Source: Tubiluchus corallicola
Taxonomy: Eukaryota > Priapulida > Priapulimorpha > Priapulimorphida > Tubiluchidae
Assembly: GCA_030141605.1 (NCBI GenBank)
Contig: JAQGDQ010000984.1
Location: forward strand, 1-60,000
Direction of reading: 5' to 3'
DNA: 60,000 nucleotides
The first letter of the stretch is position 1. Every line of letters starts with the position of its first letter. The notes under the pieces were generated by a model. It did no database searches, was not told the DNA's origin, and saw nothing but the letters and a program-made list of their open reading frames with translations. The position numbers and the translations under genes were made by a program. This document shows, in pieces, positions 1 to 13,800 of this stretch.

Positions 1-82
1 GGACTCCGTATTTTTGTTATGATTACTATTATGTTCATTAAAATATATGTACAAAAAATGTTCAAACGTTCCAAATATGTTC

Positions 83-124
83 AACTGTCTCTCTCTCCCT
101 CTGTCTCTCTCTCTCTCTCTCTTT
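83..124. repeat. (CT)n microsatellite
   Basis: Nearly pure CT dinucleotide run with occasional CCC and TG interruptions. The surrounding 1-220 is AT-rich with nothing recognised. Confidence 0.9.
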
Positions 125-221
125 TATGCAACAACTTTACAACTGATAATGTAATAAATTCATGATTGTTATAAAATAAACTTAGTATTGTTAAATTTTG
201 AAACCAAACTCGCCTGAAAGA

Positions 222-300
222 AAATCGTAGGGGTACAGCCTGCATTTGAACCAGGAACTCTTTGTTTACAAGTCGACGCTGTGACCACTACATTATTGCT
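222..300 (-). other. Possible degenerate tRNA-like (SINE) fragment
   Basis: Read on the minus strand it has GTAGTGGTCACAGCG (A-box-like), then GGTTCAAATGC (B-box-like), spaced as in a tRNA. No cloverleaf was verified and no SINE tail seen. Confidence 0.3.
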
Positions 301-497
301 GTCGCAAACGGTGATCACGAGAGATGTATATTTAATCTGTATAATTTATGAGAGATGTATAATGGACATTTTCCCGACAAATCACAAAGAAATGGCATCT
401 ATCTTCATGTGTCAACACATTTTATTTACGTGGACATTTATTTATGTTTGTGTGACAGATCAGTACCAGTAATGTAAGCAATGATAGTTCAAAAGAG

Positions 498-1016
498 AAA
501 ATCATTAATCCTATGCATAGGAAGAAACAGCTTAAACTTAGGAGAAACACAGATAATAATGCCAGAAAAACTAACAACAGTAAGAGCAAAAATTAATAGT
601 TGTAAATACTGGGTTAGAGTTTCATAAATTGACAAGAGATGGCGCCACATACATACACACACGCACACACACACACAAATCATTAATCCTATACATAGAA
701 AGATACAGCTTAAACTTAGGAGAAACACAGATAATAATGTAAGAAAAACTAACAACAGTAAGAGCAAAAATTAATAGTTGTAAATACTGGGTTAGAGTTT
801 CATAAATTGACAAGAGATGGCGCCACATACATACACACACGAACAAACACACACGCACGCGCACACACACAAATCATTAATCCTATACATAGGAAGATAC
901 AGCTTAAACTTAGGAGAAACACAGATAATAATGCCAGAAAAACTAACAACAGTAAGAGCAAAAATTAATAGTTGTAAATACTGGGTTAGAGTTTCATAAA
1001 TTGACAAGAGATGGCG
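498..1016. repeat. Tandem triplicate, about 180-190-bp unit with (CA)n spacers
   Basis: Three copies beginning AAATCATTAATCCTATRCAT at about 498, 677 and 871. Each ends in CATAAATTGACAAGAGATGGCG. The first two copies are followed by a variable ACACAC run; the differing CA length explains the unequal unit size. Confidence 0.92.
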
Positions 1017-1410
1017 TGTTGCACGTGTTTGTGAAAGCGGGAATTAAAGTACAGTGCTTATGTAAGACATTCAGTGTGTTGTAATAAAACTAGGCAAGTT
1101 TTAAGATAAAAATTCAAATTTCATATTTAAGGCTATACTCACGCATGAGCTGTCGAACGTGTGTATTTGTCACAAACTAACACATCTGAACTGAGGGGTA
1201 CAACACCTGTTTTTTGTGCAATACGTTTCCAAAATGCAGGCGCTAGTGCCCGTCTAACTTGCGAATGGCGAAATGCGTGTAACAGTGAAGAACTAGTGGC
1301 GTGAACGTGAAATTGTGTTTGTGCGGTAATAATTCTTTCACGTAAATCATTTTTGAAAACATAGTATGTTTCTTTCAATATTTTAAATAGTAGATTGTTT
1401 TGACCTAGAG
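1017..1410 (+). mobile_element. Partial MITE family B copy
   Basis: Shares TTGCACGTGTTTG...AAGTACAGTGCT, GCATGAGCTGTCGAACGTGT and GGCGCTAGTGCCC with copies at 19739-20045, 31057-31857 and 43895-44215. The terminal inverted repeat is missing on the left. Noncoding. Confidence 0.7.
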
Positions 1411-2190
1411 TTTCACCTTACTTAAATGAACAAATGATTATAGTTATGCATGCTTTTGTAAATAACTTAATGTAAATAAGGATTAAGTAAATGATGTAAT
1501 AATTTGAGTAGTGCGAGGTGAGTGTACGACCATATGGTCATTAACACACTCACCTTACTTAAATGAAAAAATGATTATAGTTATGCGTGCTTCTGTAGAT
1601 AACTTAATGTAAATAAGGTTGAAGTAAATGATGTAATAATTTGAGTATTGCGAGATGAGTGTACGACCATACGGTCATTAACACACTCACCTTACTTAAA
1701 TGAACAATGATTATAGTTATGCATGCTTCTGTAGATAACTTAATGTAAATAAGGATGAAGTAAATGATGTAATAATTTGAGTAGTGCGAGGTGAGTGTAC
1801 GACCATACGGTCATTAACACACTCACCTTACTTAAATGAAAAAATGATTATAGTTATGCATGCTTCTGTAGATAACTTAATGTAAATAAGAATGAAGTAA
1901 ATGATGTAATAATTTGAGTAGGGTGAGGTGAGTGTACGACCATACGGTCATTAACACACTCACCTTACTTAAATGAACAAATGATTATAGTTATGCATGC
2001 TTCTGTAGATAACTTAATGTAAATAAGGATGAAGTAAATGATGTAATAATTTGAGTAGTGCGAGGTGAGTGTACGAACATACGGTCATTAACACACTCAC
2101 CTTACTTAAATGAAAAAATGATTATAGTTATGCATGCTTTTGTAGATAACTTAATGTAAATAAGGATGAAGTAAATGATGTAATAATAGC
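1411..2190. repeat. About 137-bp tandem repeat with internal hairpin, six copies
   Basis: ATTATAGTTATGCRTGC recurs at about 1437, 1574, 1710, 1847, 1984 and 2121. Five unit boundaries carry the inverted repeat AGGTGAGTGT...ACACTCACCT (for example 1516-1525 and 1546-1555) with an inner GACC/GGTC. Confidence 0.92.
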
Positions 2191-2387
2191 AATAATAAGA
2201 GCAATAAACCTGAAAATTGAGAAAGGAAAACATAATATTGTTACATAATAATAGTGTAATTACGACTTTGAGTGAGCCTTAAAGAGTGAAAATTTTTTTT
2301 AAATAGTTACGAACATGAATTATGTGATTATCTGTCAATGCACCACTTACTTGTATATACAATGATATACATATACATATATACTGC

Positions 2388-2492
2388 TACTTCTACTACT
2401 ACTATTGCCGCTGCTACTGCTACTACTACTACTACCACTACCACTACCACTACCACTACTACTACTTCCACTACTATTACTACTACTACAAT
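2388..2492. repeat. Trinucleotide (ACT/ACC)n microsatellite
   Basis: Runs of TAC/CTA/CCA triplets. Stop-free frames on both strands are an effect of the repeat, not a gene. Confidence 0.9.
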
Positions 2493-2701
2493 AATATACA
2501 ATGATAACAACTTTCGAATCTGCTGATAACAGAAAACGAACAAAAACTTTTACGCCATAAGTTCAACTGAAATTTAATGTTCTTATTTTGTTAAATTAAC
2601 TCAGTATCACAGTTACTAGTTACTAATTTTAACACTACGGTCAACAAGCATAGAGAACAATACGATTATACTTCTTTCATGATTGAAACTAAAATGACTA
2701 A

Positions 2702-2953
2702 ATTTACAAAATTGTGCTAACACGATTACAAAATTGTGCTAACACGATTACAAAATCGTGCTAACACGATTACAGAATCGTGCTAACACGATTACAGAAT
2801 CGTGCTAACACGATTACAAAATTGTGCTAACACGATTATAAAATCGTGCTAACACGATTACAGAATCGTGCTAACACGATTACAAAATTGTGCTAACACG
2901 ATTACAGAATCGTGCTAACACGATTACAAAATTGTGCTAACACGATTACACGA
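2702..2953. repeat. 22-bp hairpin minisatellite, about 11 copies
   Basis: Unit ACAAAATTGTGCTAACACGA plus TT. Variants with AATCGTG make each unit a near-perfect inverted repeat AATCGTG-CTAA-CACGATT. Confidence 0.93.
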
Positions 2954-3382
2954 TAGCAGATGACAAAAAATCAGCACTTTCGCTGGCAAGCATCACTACT
3001 GCGCTATTGACTGTTCGAGGCATAACTTCAGTGAAAGTTAAGCTTCCCTCGACTCGCTACACTGAAAAACAAGATGGGTGAGCAAAGTTTTAATTTGCCA
3101 CACATGATCAAGAACACTTCCTTTCACTTCGGTAAGTAACTTAAACCCACGGATAATTACATAATTATAAAAACTTTTCAATTCGGAAGCACAAATGCAT
3201 CTTTAATGAAACATCTTGCATCACTCCATACACTCCATAGAAGATTACTTCTAATAGCAATGCATTAAAGTAATGGTCGATTTCTGGGGCAAATAAATCA
3301 CTGAAACAATGCATAAGGGTTAGCCATAGGAGCATTCTCAAGACCCATCACACTAGATCACTCTATCGCCTCAACTTTAGAA

Positions 3383-3556
3383 ACAAAAGAACATTCGTTT
3401 CTTCCGAGTTTCGGTAACAAATAGAGGTCGCTGATCGAAATGAAACAAAAGAACGTTCGTTCCTTCTCAGTTTTGTTATGAAATAGAGACGCAGTGATTG
3501 TAACAAAACAAAAGAACGTTCGTTCCTTCTCCGTTTTGGTAACAAATAGCGGTGTT
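3383..3556. repeat. 63-bp satellite, about three copies (same family as 6751-7378)
   Basis: Units with AACAAAAGAACGTTCGTTCC and GGTAACAAATAG, lying just downstream of the ATAD3 stop. Identical in type to the array in the ATAD3 intron. Confidence 0.9.
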
Positions 3557-3642
3557 CTGATTACTCTGTCTCAATTGCAATGGCACCTGCTGCCACCTAG
3601 TGTGCCGAAATTTAACAAAATGACCTAATGTCTAATTTCCTA

Positions 3643-4877
3643 TCATTGACTGCGTTTACTCGGAGGCACGAACGACGTCGCCGCTTTGATGGACTTGTAC
3701 GCCGGAACCACCTCCTGTAGGGCGGCGCCACCGTCGCGCTGCACCTGCCACGCCACCTTCTTGTGATGCTGCTTGACGGCATCCTGCACGCGTTCATCGA
3801 TCATCTTCTCCGTCAGCACCCCTTCCTCGGAGGCGTACGCGCTCGCCTGCCAGCCGACGGCCAGCTTGGAGATCTCTCGTCCGGAGAAACCGTCCAGCTC
3901 CGCGGCGATGTCCGAACACTTCCGGCCGTAGTCGAACTGGTCAACTTTCAGCCGCTTGGCGCCCCGCGTGGCCGGCTGCAGGACGAACTGGTCGAAGTAC
4001 AACCGCACTAATCTATCCCGTTCTTCCTTTCCGGGATAATCGAACTCCACCATCTCGTCGATCCGATCGTTAATCGCCCAATCGAACTGCTCCGGTTGAT
4101 TGCTGGCGATGCACAGCATGAACTTGCGCGACTGCTCGCCCGTCCGATACAAGAACGCGTTGAGCGTCGCTCTCATGTCCTCGCTGATCACTTCCGTGCT
4201 CCGTTTCCGTAGAAACGCGTCGCCCTCGTCCAGGAAGAGCAGCAGCCCTTGACGACTCGTGCCGGCCCAGTCGAAAACTTTGTGTATGGCGCTCACTCCG
4301 TCGCGTCCCATCGGCGCGACGTCACCCCCCGTCATAATGGCGTAGTCCATGCCGGAGTGAGCCGCCAGACTCTTAGCGAACATCGTCTTGCCCGTACCGG
4401 GTGGGCCAAAAAATAAAATGTTTCTATAGAAACCACGATTCTTCTTCGTGTGTCTGGTCGTTATGGCGACATCGCGTAGCCGTTGTTCCAGACTCGGCTC
4501 CAGGATGATTCCCTTCAGCGCGTCCTGCGGCTTGCTGAACAACCGTCTCGTCGTCCTGACCGGATGGCGCACCGTGTCGACGAACGTCAACCGCGACGTG
4601 TCGCGGATCAGCGACGGTTTGCCTAGCCGGTTTTCCACGTACCGAGCGGCTACGCCCGTGCCCATTTTGGCCGAGTACACGCCGACGGCGAGGACCGTCA
4701 GTCCGGCCGCGGCGGCCGTGATCTTGTCCCAGTCCGATATGAACGTCTGCAGTCCGGCGCCGACGACCGAGCCGATGGTTCTGATGGATTCCAACACGGT
4801 GGTGCGGTGTTCCGACGCCCGGAGTCGGATCTGCTCCATGTTGAGGTCGTGGTTCTCTCTCTCCATCTGAGCTCTTC
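3643..4877 (-). CDS. ATAD3: ATAD3 coding exon 5 (transmembrane segment and AAA domain, stop)
   Basis: Acceptor ttttcag| at 4880-4878, then GA AGA GCT CAG. Contains the conserved MERENHD...[20 protein letters not shown] run, the membrane segment [20 protein letters not shown], and the whole AAA domain with Walker A GPPGTGKT and Walker [12 protein letters not shown]. The family more usually has DEAD-like DEADAF at that point, so Ala to Gly is a mild oddity. [17 protein letters not shown] is the sensor/arginine-finger segment. TGA stop at 3645-3643. Uninterrupted 1235 nt and GC-rich relative to its surroundings. Confidence 0.97.
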
Positions 4878-7800
4878 CTGAAAACAAGGAAAACGGGAAA
4901 ATGAATTCGTTTACGTGAAGTCTCGATCAGAAACAACGTCAAAGACGTTTCCGTAAACATACCAAGATCATCTGGCAAGAACAACTACAACAAAAACCAC
5001 CACGGTCACAATGATAATTACAAGAACAATAACCCAAACTGCAATTACAACAACTGTGGTAACAACAGCAACAGCAACTACAAAAATGGCAACAGCAACA
5101 TCATCATCAATGACAATGGCAAGAACAACACCAGAAGCATCATGGGCAAAAACAGTACAACAGGTTATAAGAGCAGCAGTAGCAACAATAATCACAACTA
5201 CAACAAAAACCACCACGGTCACAGCATCAGTCAGCAACAACAACAACAACAGCTGCTGCTGCTGCTGCTACAGCGACAACCACAGCAACATTGACGACAA
5301 TAACAACAAAAGTGGCAGCAGCAACAGCAACTACAAAAATGGCAACAGCAACATCAACATCATCATCAATGACAATGACAAGAACAACACCAGAAGCATC
5401 AAGGGCAACAACAGTACAACATGCTACAAGAACAGCAGCAGTAGCAACACCAATGACAAATACAACAAAAACAACCATGATCACAGCATCAGCAACAACA
5501 GCAGCAGCAGCAGCAACAACAACAACAACAACAACAAAGAAACCACAGCAGCAGTACGATACACGCATAAAATTCCTATAAAGTAATATAATTTTTTAAA
5601 TCGATTTTTCCGAAACCACTTCAAGTGCCCTTTTCTTGTCCTTTAACAATTTTTTACTGATTGAGTAACTGGACAGAAAAATGTTTAATAAGCATTTGGT
5701 CCATTATCCCTGTATCATGTACCGGAACTTTCCAACCTAATACATGCATTACAAGCTACAATATATTAGACTGTAGCTCAACAAGCTAGATTAATTTTTT
5801 CATTATGACATTCTATAGACGGAGCTTGTTGCATTTAAAATTTCACCTGTAATTATGCTGCCACTGCCGACATTCTGGCTTTTCTTAACTCACTCTTGGA
5901 CTAGTAATAATAAACGGACCTTGTAATGTACAAGCTCAAACCAACATTGCCACGGGAACCCAACATTGGTCTGAGCGTGTACCATTACAAGCAGAATGGG
6001 AAACACGCATGTGAGTAAATAGTTGGAATTACGTGGAAACAAAGGAAAACTGGGTGATCGTGTAAACACGATTTCAGAGTAAATAATGCTGTGAAATATT
6101 GAAAACTACAATAGCTTATTTTAAATCAAAGCTTAGATTAAATAATAATTACCTCGGATACTCAAATTTTGTAAAACTTTCAAAACTTTTGAATCTACTA
6201 AGATTGACAGCCTTTCTGTCACATTCGCGTGGTTGACAAATAGAAGGCGGTACATTGATAACCATGATCATGAACTGCAGTGTTAGTTTCATGACGTCAC
6301 ATGATGTACAGCCCGCCCATTTTTCATGACATCATGCATTTAAATGTGCTTGATGCGCAAGGGAAGATGCCTGTCATTGCACAAATTGTGGTTAGTTTCT
6401 GACGTCAACAATACTTGTGTTCTATTGCCTTTAATTAACTTTCTAAGCTAATTATTCAAATGTAAGGAACAATTGTTAACTTTTATAGGCAAGAAAATGT
6501 GTATTTTGGACAATAAATTAAAATGAGATTGAGTCTAAACAATCATCCGGTCTTCGTTTAACAAGGTTCCGGTTCAACCACACCTTTCATTTCTGCTTCG
6601 ATGCGCTTCATATCTGCTTTGCCGCGTAGTTCGCTCTCGTACTCCATCGTCGAGCGTTTCATGGCTTCCTGCCGTTTCACGCTGTCCTCCTGCTGTCTCA
6701 GATTCTGCTCGTTCATGTGCCGTTGCTGCGCCAGTTGATCGTCATACCTGGAAACAAAACAAAAGAGCGTTCATTTCTTTCTCGGGTATGGCAACAAATA
6801 GAAGTGTATTGATTATATTGAAACAATAGAACGTTCGTTTCTTTCGCAGTTTTGGTAACAAACAGAGATGCACTGATGGTAACGAAACAAAGGAATATTC
6901 TTTCCCTCTCAGCTCTGGTAACAAACAGAAGTGAACTGATTTTGACAAAACAAAAGAACGTTCGTTCCTTCTCAGCTCTGGTAACAAACAGAAGTGAACT
7001 GATTCTAACAAAACAAAAGAACATTCGTTCCTTCTCAGCTCTGGTAACAAACAGAAGTGAATTGATTTTAACAAAACAAAAGAACATTCGTTTCTTCTCA
7101 GTTTTCGTAACAAATAGAGGTCGCTGATCGAAACGAAACAAAAGAACATTCGTTTCTTCTCAGTTCTGGTAACAAACAGAAGTGAACTGATTCTAACAAA
7201 ACAAAAGAACGTTCGTTCCTTCTCAGCTCTGGTAACAAATAGAGGTGAACTGATTCTAACAAAACAAAAGAACGTTCGTTCCTTCTCAGCTCTGGTAACA
7301 AACAGAAGTGAACTGATTCTAACAAAACAAAAGAACGTTCGTTCCTTCTCAGCTCTGGTAACAAATAGAGGTGCACTGATCATATAATTTATCAATTAAC
7401 CTATTGCAATGAACCAGCAGCAGATTAGAAGAAAAAATTGGCCAATTACCGATTAATTCATCGACTTATACAAAACTTAGGCAGGCCATTCTGTTAAACT
7501 AAAATTTCTGTGTCCAAGTCTGTGCCATATGTAACTAAATTGTTACTTCAGTGTTGAAACTTATCTTCATTTTAAATAGCTGCCATTTACTAGACACTTG
7601 TTAACTCATTTATTTTAAAAACAATGGAAACAATGCCGGTTTTGTTTGGTTCTATGCTAAACAGTTACTCATACAGTCAAATATTGTTATAATGCCAACT
7701 TTTTTCAGTCCCGAAGTAATCAAATCAGTATCCATCCTCACAGTAGTTGCAAAACAGTGGTGTTAGCTTAATCAAGTTATCTTAATTTTACATACTATTA

Positions 7801-10800
7801 ACAAATAATAGTCTTTCTATTATTATTATCTTTTATATCATCTCATATATGAGCTTCATTCATTACATCATTCCATTTTAAGCAATAATGTTCTTTTTTA
7901 TCACACGATTCACTTCAAATTTTCAGATTATTTCCATTACTTTTTTTTCTATCACTGTGTGGGACAATCTAACATGCCCTGATTTTTGAATGCCTGCAAC
8001 ACATTTACCTTCGTATATAGGCAAACAGTGTTTGAGGCTTTTCCTGTGCAGAAACAATAAAAACTTATTTGTATTACGTTCATTGTGGGCCCTTTCACTA
8101 GATATTGTACATGAAACTATTGTAAATGTGTAATGTGAAATAAATGACGTATGACTATGACTTATGTGGTAGACAGAGATTTGTCTGTAGCTCAAAAAAT
8201 TAACCGTGAAACAGATTCACGAACAGCGAATGAAATAACACACGCGGTCACGTGGGACACCTTTGTTTTCGACAGGCGCCGCGTCTGTGAATAGAAGATT
8301 TCTGCTGCTGCTGAAGTCATGCACGACTCACCGAGTATCACGTGGATTTACTGTCGTAATTCAAGCTACGAAGGATTTTTATGTGTTTAATTTATTAACT
8401 ATTGTGTTCTTATCGGAATATGGCTGAAGATTTCTGACATTTTCTTTGACCAGACATTATTTACAGTTATCTGCTCATTAGCCAATCATCAAAGACAAAA
8501 TCAATTGACTATCGATTATCAGAAAAATCGCCCAATATTTGCAAAAACTGATTAAATCGGTGCACCTTTAGAAACAAGTTGCGTAAGTGAGACGCAAAAT
8601 AACCAAATTATGTATAGAACCCAGAGCCGCGCCGTTTCAGCTGAGCTCAAACCGGTTTATTTCTACAGTAGATCTAGCCAATAAGAAACCCAGCCTTAGT
8701 CCCGCCAGCCACTCAGTGATGGGAAGCGACATTTTTGCCGGCTGCGAAGATTTCCGCTCTTGCGATAATCACGTGGCACTGCAAATCACTGAATGCAATG
8801 TGGCAAGTGCATCCCAGATTCGTGGAAAGACTGTGTGTGGTAGAGATACTAAACTTTAGAAATTTTTGAACGAGAAAACTGGTCAATTCAAAATTAAATA
8901 CACGAATAGGCAACGTTACTAAATTACATGTATTTTGATTAAATGGACCATAATTTTTTTATTTAAGTTAGGCGAAATTTTGAGTTATATATTCTGAGTT
9001 AAGCAAAGTTCTTTTGTAAGAAAAGTTAAGGATTTCATCTGTTCTGTTGAAACTTTTTTAGTTTCCAGCTGTGCGATTTTCAGCTATGCGGAGTTTACTG
9101 TACTAAGTTCAAGGCGTATCTAGGATGGGGTGCTAGATCCACAGGGCTGATCAACTTATTTGTTTTGATTAATAAATCTGCCTGGCATGAATTTATGTCG
9201 TTTCTTGTTCAAGTTTTTTCGACGCCTGATTTAACGGCATTCTTTAAAGTGTTATCGGCTTCTGATGGTTTAGATTTTTAACAGCAGATGCCACCACACG
9301 TTAGTTTAATGTATTTCATTTTTGAGCAAATTTGCTTTCAATATTCAACAATAGCGGGTTTAATCCCTTATCAGTAATAATAACCTTGAAATGAATAAGT
9401 ATCAATAATTGGTCTACATCAGGGGTGTGCAAATTGCGGCCCGCGGGCCACTTGCGGCCTGTCGAGAGAATTTGTACGGCCCGCGAAAAGATTTGTCAAC
9501 CTAATGAAAGTGCGGCCCGGGCAATTAATTGAGTGTATCCAGCTGAAGTCCGTGCCACGATCCCAAAGATAGTGCGGTTAGTTTTTTCTACTAGATCGGA
9601 TGCCAATAACCCTTACAAGACGGTTGTAGCTTAATGTCACTGTACTACACAGACTGTGTGATACACATTACTAATATGCATTGTAATGAAATTACCACTA
9701 TCTGTCCTGAAAGTAGAGATATATGGTTTGTAATATAAATTTTAATAACTTCTAAAATAGTTTCTTGAGTGTAGTAGTAATGATGTACGCAGGTCGGATG
9801 CAAAAAAAATCGTTATTAGGCCTTTCTGTACTTGGTTCTTTGATCAAACTGCCTGTGGCCCGCAGGAATTGCGGGAAAGTTTAACGTGGCCCGGCTAGTC
9901 AGATAATTTGCACACCCCTGGTCTAAATGTTTACTGTTTACCATTTGTTTACACTGTGTTTATCGTTTTTGTTTGTGATACCTAGCTTCGCTCACACGCT
10001 CCGTGCCAGCAGCAGACTTCTCAACCTACCTCTTTCGTGCTAGTTGATCTTGATACTGAGCTCTTTGCTGGTGATGCTTCGTCTCCTCCGACAGCGTTTT
10101 CCGCTTCTCTTCGTAAATCGCTCGCTCGTGTTCCAGTTTCATTTTCTCCATGGCTGCTTCGTATTCCTACGCAAAATCATAGCCATTTTGTTACGAGCTT
10201 TTCTGTTATACTATAACAATAAGCTTCTCGACAAAAAATGTGAATAAGTTCAAACAACTTAGACGATGTTTGTTTCCACAAGAACATTTTAATGATTTTT
10301 ACATCAAATTAGTACTGACTATAGTTGAGTGTTTACCACATGTTTTTCCCCTGCAGCTTCAACACTTAACTCATCTCTTTACTTACAATTTACAGTTCAT
10401 ACATACGACCAACTAGTACAAAAATATCAAGGAATCTTTAGCCACGCTACGTTCAAGGTCACCAAAAAGTCAAAAGTTCATACTGGGCGTGACCCAAAAA
10501 CTGCCATCATGAAGGACGACCTGCACAACATCAAAACGTTATGTAAAGTGTCAACGACAAATTTGATTTAATTTTGATATGACAGCGTAATGACAAAAAC
10601 CAGAAGCAAAACTTATTAGATGTTTGCACCATTGTAAACACGTCCGAATAATTTAGAAAAAAAAGAACAAAAAAACGGAAGGATTTTAGGCAGTTTTTAA
10701 AAAAAGTTGTGCAAAGCAAGGATAGAAGTGATGGATAAAGGAATGTTCAAAAGGATAGGAAGAATGGCTTGTGAAGATTCAGCTAATCTTAAAAAATCTT

Positions 10801-13800
10801 AAATCTTAAAACAGAAAACTTAAAAAAACCGACACACTTTAGCTTTGGCTTGAAATTCCGTCTGCTTGGTGGTCTCCTGCATCTTCGACAGTTCCAGAAC
10901 CTCTTTCGCGTTCCGAGACGCCTCCAGTTCCTTTGCGGCCTTGGCGGCCCTCTCCAGCGCGGCCGAATCGAATCTGTACGCCTCCATCTGCGTTTTGGTT
11001 TTCTCATCGAGTTCGCCTAGACGTTTCTTATCCGCATCTGCAAATAAATAATAACAATAATAAATAATAATAATAACATAGCACATCAAAGGACAAGAAA
11101 AGGGGTACCTACAGTAGGTTTAAAGGACAAGAAATGTGCACCTGAAGTAGGTTTAAAGGACAAGAAAAGGGGCTCCTGAAGTAGGTTTAAAAGACAAGAA
11201 AAGGGGGCTCCTGAAGTAGGTTTAAAAGACAAGAAAAGGGGGCACCTGAAGTAGGTTTAAAGGATAAGAAAAGGGGGTACGTGAAGTAAGTTTAAAGGAC
11301 AAGAAAAGGGGGTACCTGAAGTAGGTTTAAAGGACAAGAAAAGGGGTACCTAAAGCAGGTTTAAAGGACAAGAAATGGGGCACCTGAAGTAGGTTTAAAG
11401 GACAAGAAAAGGGGCTCCTGAAGTAGGTTTAAAGGACAAGAAAAGGGGCTCCTGAAGTAGGTTTAAAAGACAAGAAAAGGGGCTCCTGAAGTAGGTTTAA
11501 TAGACAAGAAAAGGGGGGCACCTGAAGTAGGTTTAAAGGATAAGAAAAAGGGTTACCTGAAGTAAGTTTAAAGGACAAGAAAAGAGGGTACCTGAAGTAG
11601 GTTTCAGAAAAATTGCCTTAAAAAATTATATTACTCTATAGCAATTTTATGCCTATATCTTACTCGCGTTGAAAGGATTTTTTGTTTGTTTTCATTTTAA
11701 ATACTGTACCGACCGTAGCATTACGTGACATCATATACGCACAACGTAAATCATGGGATGAAAGGGAAATGTTAAATTTTGTCCCAAAAACTTTAAAAAA
11801 TTATCAGCAGTTGTAAAATGCCAGTGGGATACAGGCTATATTTAGCACACGCGGGCACAGGTAGAAAAAAATAATTATTATGTGTAAACAAGATGGACAT
11901 ACTGAACAAAAGTACCAAGCCAAAAAATGTTTTCTTATTAAAAACATAATTTGGGACTGAAAGGGTTAAACAAAATGCATGTTATTCCTTTGCCACAAAA
12001 ATGCAACAGCATAACACATCGTCGAATAAATAACCAGTTTTCATTGCCGGTTCCAAACATGTGAACGTGCCCTTAATGAATGCTTCTGTTTTTTTAGTTG
12101 GTTAATGGCATATTTACACCAACTCAATCCACTCACTGGACCACAATTACATAATACAACGGTTATGGTTATACAAAACGTTTGGGGAGATGGTATACAG
12201 GATGAATAGCAGGAAGGTGTCCATCGAGGACCTCGGCTACAGTGCACATTGTGCTAATTCTGTTACTGCATCTGTGTTTTGTGTTGTTATCATTATAGCC
12301 AAAAATAGTGTAAAATATAATAATTATAATAATTATAGTCATAAATGCTGTAAAATATAATTATTAGTTTATAAAAGATATACAGTTTTTTGTTTATTAT
12401 TGACTCGGCTGAAAGCATGAAATTTAAAAAAACGTATTTATTTGGAATGGCTAAATAACTTTTGCCGCTAAAATTTGAAAATAAAATGCTAGGGCAAAAA
12501 ATCTTTCATTAACGTATCAGTTAATCCAGGGGTGTGCAAATTATCTGACTAGCCGGGCCACATTAAACTTTCCCGCAATTCCTGCGGGCCACAGGCAGTT
12601 TGATCAAGGAGCCAAGCACAGAAAGGCCTAATAACGATTTTTTGCATCCGACCTGCGTACATCATTACTACTACACACAAGAAACTATTTTAGAAGTTAT
12701 TAAAATTTATATTACAAACCATATATTTCTACTTTCAGGACAGATAGTGGTAATTTCATTACAATGCATATTAGTAATGTGTATCACACAGTCTGTGTAG
12801 TACAGTGACATTAAGCTACAACCGTCTTGTAAGGGTTAATGGCATCCGATCTAGTAGAAAAAACTACCTGCACTATCTTTGGGATCGTGGCACGGACTTC
12901 AGCTGGATACACTCAATTAATCGCCCCGGCCGCACTTTCATTAGGTTGACAAATCTCTTGGCGGGCCGCACAAATTCTCTTGGCGGGCCGCAACTTGCAC
13001 ACCCCTGATTTAATCAAAGCCTTGTGAACTTAAGAATTATACATACCCTATGTTATTAATTGTGCTAAACTTATAAAGAATTACTTCCATAATTTGCCCT
13101 CCCAAAAAAACAAATTGACAGGCCTATTGTACCCAGACGCACTATCAAATTAAAAAGCTGAGATAAGAGAAAAACTTGCCTAGCTTAATGAGAGAAGGTT
13201 TTTCTATGACTGTTCGATTATTTATTGACTATGTCGAGAATTTCCGTTGATCTAATAAATTACCTAGTTGAGAACTAGCTGGTCTAAATTGATGTTTTAT
13301 CGTCTTTAAAGCCATCAAACTGAAATGTTTGTTCATTTATTTATGCGTTATTTAAAGGAAAAGTCTATAGGTTTTACACGTCAAATGTAGACACAGGAAA
13401 GTTCAAATGTGACTTAGGTAAGTCAAATGTAGATGCATTACTTTGAATAAATCGGTAATTAAGTTATTTAAGTGCAAATTAGAAAAAGATAAACCAAAGA
13501 CAGTGCATCTATTAGTAGGCCTATAACGTACGTTGTTATTTTAACTTAGGAGTAATTATTAAATTGAAATTAAAGAAGATTAAATTTAACATCCTTAAAC
13601 TTTAACAACTATCCCACATTTGAGATACGAATGTCACATTTGACTTGACACGTGTCTACATTTGACTTACCAAAAATGCTTAAGATTTCTTGAAAACCAT
13701 TGTTAACACATTTGAACTACCTAAGTCTACATTTGAGTTACCAAGACACATTTAAATTACCTAAATCTACATTTGAGTTAACGTAGGTCTACATTTGACA

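Noticed and set aside
4424-4984. Alternative frames over the ATAD3 AAA exon
   Set aside because: Shadows of the real frame, which has Walker motifs and full family similarity.
5011-5586. 191-residue Asn/Ser/Thr-rich frame resembling a low-complexity protein
   Set aside because: CAA/ACA simple repeat inside an ATAD3 intron, no start context or homology.
8587-8859. 90-residue forward frame
   Set aside because: No recognised similarity, no splice or start support, within an ATAD3 intron.
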